A stretch of 13,270 nucleotides of DNA. Origin: Clostridia bacterium (GTDB lineage Bacteria > Bacillota_A > Clostridia > Christensenellales > CAG-138). This document shows, piece by piece, positions 12,107 to 13,270 of this stretch. Below the pieces are notes generated by a model that saw only the letters and a list, made by a program, of their open reading frames with translations, was not told the DNA's origin and made no database searches. The DNA lies in assembly GCA_017394605.1 (NCBI GenBank), contig JAFPXU010000073.1, positions 1 to 13,270 on the forward strand, in the 5' to 3' direction. The position numbers and the translations under genes were made by a program. Positions within the stretch are counted from its first letter, which is position 1. Every line of letters starts with the position of its first letter.

Positions 12107-13270
12107 GTGATCTTTTTCCTGATCCTGTTTCCGTTCTTCATGGCTCCCGTCTGCCTTCTTGCCTCCAGGAAAGGCGCGTCCGCAAGAAATCTGACCTTCT
12201 GCGTCGCTTGTCTTGCCGAGTTTGCGGCGGCGGTCCTTCTTGCGTCCGCTCCGGACTGTTCCGCTTCTCTCCCCGGCATATGCGGACTCGGTCTGTCCTT
12301 TGCGGCGGACGGATTCCGTAAGATTTACTGTCTAATCGTTGCCTTTGCGTGGCTCATGACCTCGCTGTTCAGCGGAGGTTATTTCTCGCACTACACGAAC
12401 TGCGGACGGTATTTCTTCTTCAATCTCATGACGCTCGGCGCAACGATGGGCGTTTTCCTCTCTTCCAACCTGATCACGGCTCTGGTCTTTTTTGAGATCA
12501 TGTCCTTTACTTCTTATACCTGGGTCGTACAGGATGAGACGGAAGAAGCTTCCAAAGCGGCGAATACCTATCTTGCCGTAGCCGTTATAGGGGGCATGAC
12601 CGCTCTCATGGGGCTGTTCCTGCTGCAATCCGAACTCGGGACCACAGAAATATCCCTTCTGTATGAACGTGCTGCCCGGTCCGGAAAGCAGCCCCTCCTG
12701 TATGCCGCAGGAGGATGCGTCCTGTTCGGATTCGGTGCCAAGGCCGGCATGTTCCCGCTTCATATCTGGCTTCCGAAAGCGCACCCGGTCGCCCCGGCAC
12801 CGGCTTCCGCGCTTTTGTCCGGTGTCCTGACGAAATCCGGCATTTTCGGCGTGGCCGCCATTACCTGCAATCTGTTCCGGTCGGATCCGAAATGGGGCAC
12901 CGTGATCCTCATTCTGGGTACCGTCACGATGGTGCTTGGTGCGGTGCTCGCCCTGTTTTCCGTCAACCTGAAGCGCACGCTTGCCTGCTCCTCCGTTTCG
13001 CAGATCGGTTTCATTCTGACGGGCATCGGCATGATTCCGATTCTCGGTCCGGAAGCCTCCGCCGCAGCCTCCGGAGCTCTTCTCCACATGCTGAATCATT
13101 CTCTCTTCAAGCTGGTTCTGTTCCTTTCCGCAGGCGCGGTCTATATGAACACGCACAGGCTGGATCTCAACGAGATCCGGGGATTCGGCAGAAAAAAGCC
13201 TCTCCTGATGTCCGTGTTCCTTACGGGCGCGCTCGGAATAGGCGGATTCCCTCTGTTATCCGGATATGTC
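12107..13270 (+). CDS. mnhD: Proton/ion-translocating antiporter subunit 4 (MnhD/NuoM-like), 3' end cut by window
   Basis: An open frame from GTG to the right edge gives 388 residues with no stop; about 100 more are expected. Conserved residues are Glu130 (LVFFEIMSFTSY), Lys212 and His219 (GFGAKAGMFPLHIWLP), Lys243 (VLTKSG), and His331 and Lys335 (MLNHSLFKLVLFLSAG). The helix with the terminal Lys lies just past the edge. The KAHPVAPAPASALLSG loop (224-239) is of MbhH/HyfB/NuoM type and is nearly the same as in subunit 2. The gap from the previous stop is 14 bases. In related operons the hydrogenase-like or oxidoreductase genes follow the last pump subunit, so the next genes to the right would reveal the partner of this membrane arm. 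Confidence 0.92.
   Translation, partial: MIFFLILFPFFMAPVCLLASRKGASARNLTFCVACLAEFAAAVLLASAPDCSASLPGICGLGLSFAADGFRKIYCLIVAFAWLMTSLFSGGYFSHYTNCGRYFFFNLMTLGATMGVFLSSNLITALVFFEIMSFTSYTWVVQDETEEASKAANTYLAVAVIGGMTALMGLFLLQSELGTTEISLLYERAARSGKQPLLYAAGGCVLFGFGAKAGMFPLHIWLPKAHPVAPAPASALLSGVLTKSGIFGVAAITCNLFRSDPKWGTVILILGTVTMVLGAVLALFSVNLKRTLACSSVSQIGFILTGIGMIPILGPEASAAASGALLHMLNHSLFKLVLFLSAGAVYMNTHRLDLNEIRGFGRKKPLLMSVFLTGALGIGGFPLLSGYV

Noticed and set aside
5020..13270. Conventional complex I (nuo) or plain Mrp antiporter operon
   Set aside because: MnhE, F and G and the MbhD/MbhE units exclude a nuo operon. Absence of a full-length MrpA and the E-F-G-first order do not fit a plain mrp operon.
1..13270. 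CRISPR arrays, insertion sequences, tRNA or rRNA genes, prophage genes
   Set aside because: No direct-repeat arrays, transposase-like frames, terminal inverted repeats or structural RNA signatures were seen.

Overview
This 13.3 kb window looks like chromosomal DNA from an anaerobic member of the Clostridia (Bacillota). The grounds are purine-rich GGAGG-type ribosome binding sites, TATAAT-type promoters, TTG/GTG starts, and a membrane-bound-hydrogenase-style antiporter operon in place of a conventional mrpABCDEFG locus. The moderately high GC suggests a gut or rumen clostridial lineage, but the sequence alone does not fix the genus.

Layout. (1) Positions 1-279 hold no gene, only two strong hairpins that probably end an upstream transcript. 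(2) Positions 280-2246, plus strand: a RibF-family flavin enzyme with an intact riboflavin kinase half and an eroded FMN adenylyltransferase half, then a cytoplasmic type I L-asparaginase. A bidirectional-looking terminator at about 2269-2299 follows. (3) Positions 2364-4844, minus strand: a polytopic membrane protein of AIG1/FAR-17a-like (Pr6Pr-like) appearance, a 79-residue protein just upstream of it, an exported protein built of four degenerate beta-rich repeats with a near-consensus promoter, and a small two-helix membrane protein with a C-terminal zinc ribbon. (4) From about 4935 to the right edge, plus strand: one tightly packed operon, mnhE-mnhF-mnhG-mbhD-like-(mbhE+mnhB fusion)-mnhC, followed by four consecutive NuoL/M/N-family antiporter-like subunits. 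The fourth runs off the window.

How the operon works. Gene order E-F-G-(MrpA C-terminal domains)-B-C-D is that of the membrane arm of archaeal-type Mbh/Mbx/Mbs complexes rather than stand-alone Mrp antiporters (A-B-C-D-E-F-G). The domains that form the C-terminus of a large MrpA protein are separate here: MbhD is its own gene and MbhE is fused to the front of MrpB. Each of the four large subunits keeps the buried Glu, Lys and His residues used for ion translocation in complex I and Mrp. I infer an ion-pumping membrane arm with unusually many pump modules. Its oxidoreductase partner (group 4 [NiFe] hydrogenase or a related module) would be encoded to the right of this window, which cannot be verified here.

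Most interesting points: four tandem pump subunits, one of NuoL/MrpA type between MrpD/NuoM-type ones; the MbhE-MrpB fusion with a soluble N-terminal extension; the eroded adenylyltransferase half of RibF; the Thr/His pair in the AIG1-like membrane protein; and the four-repeat exported protein.
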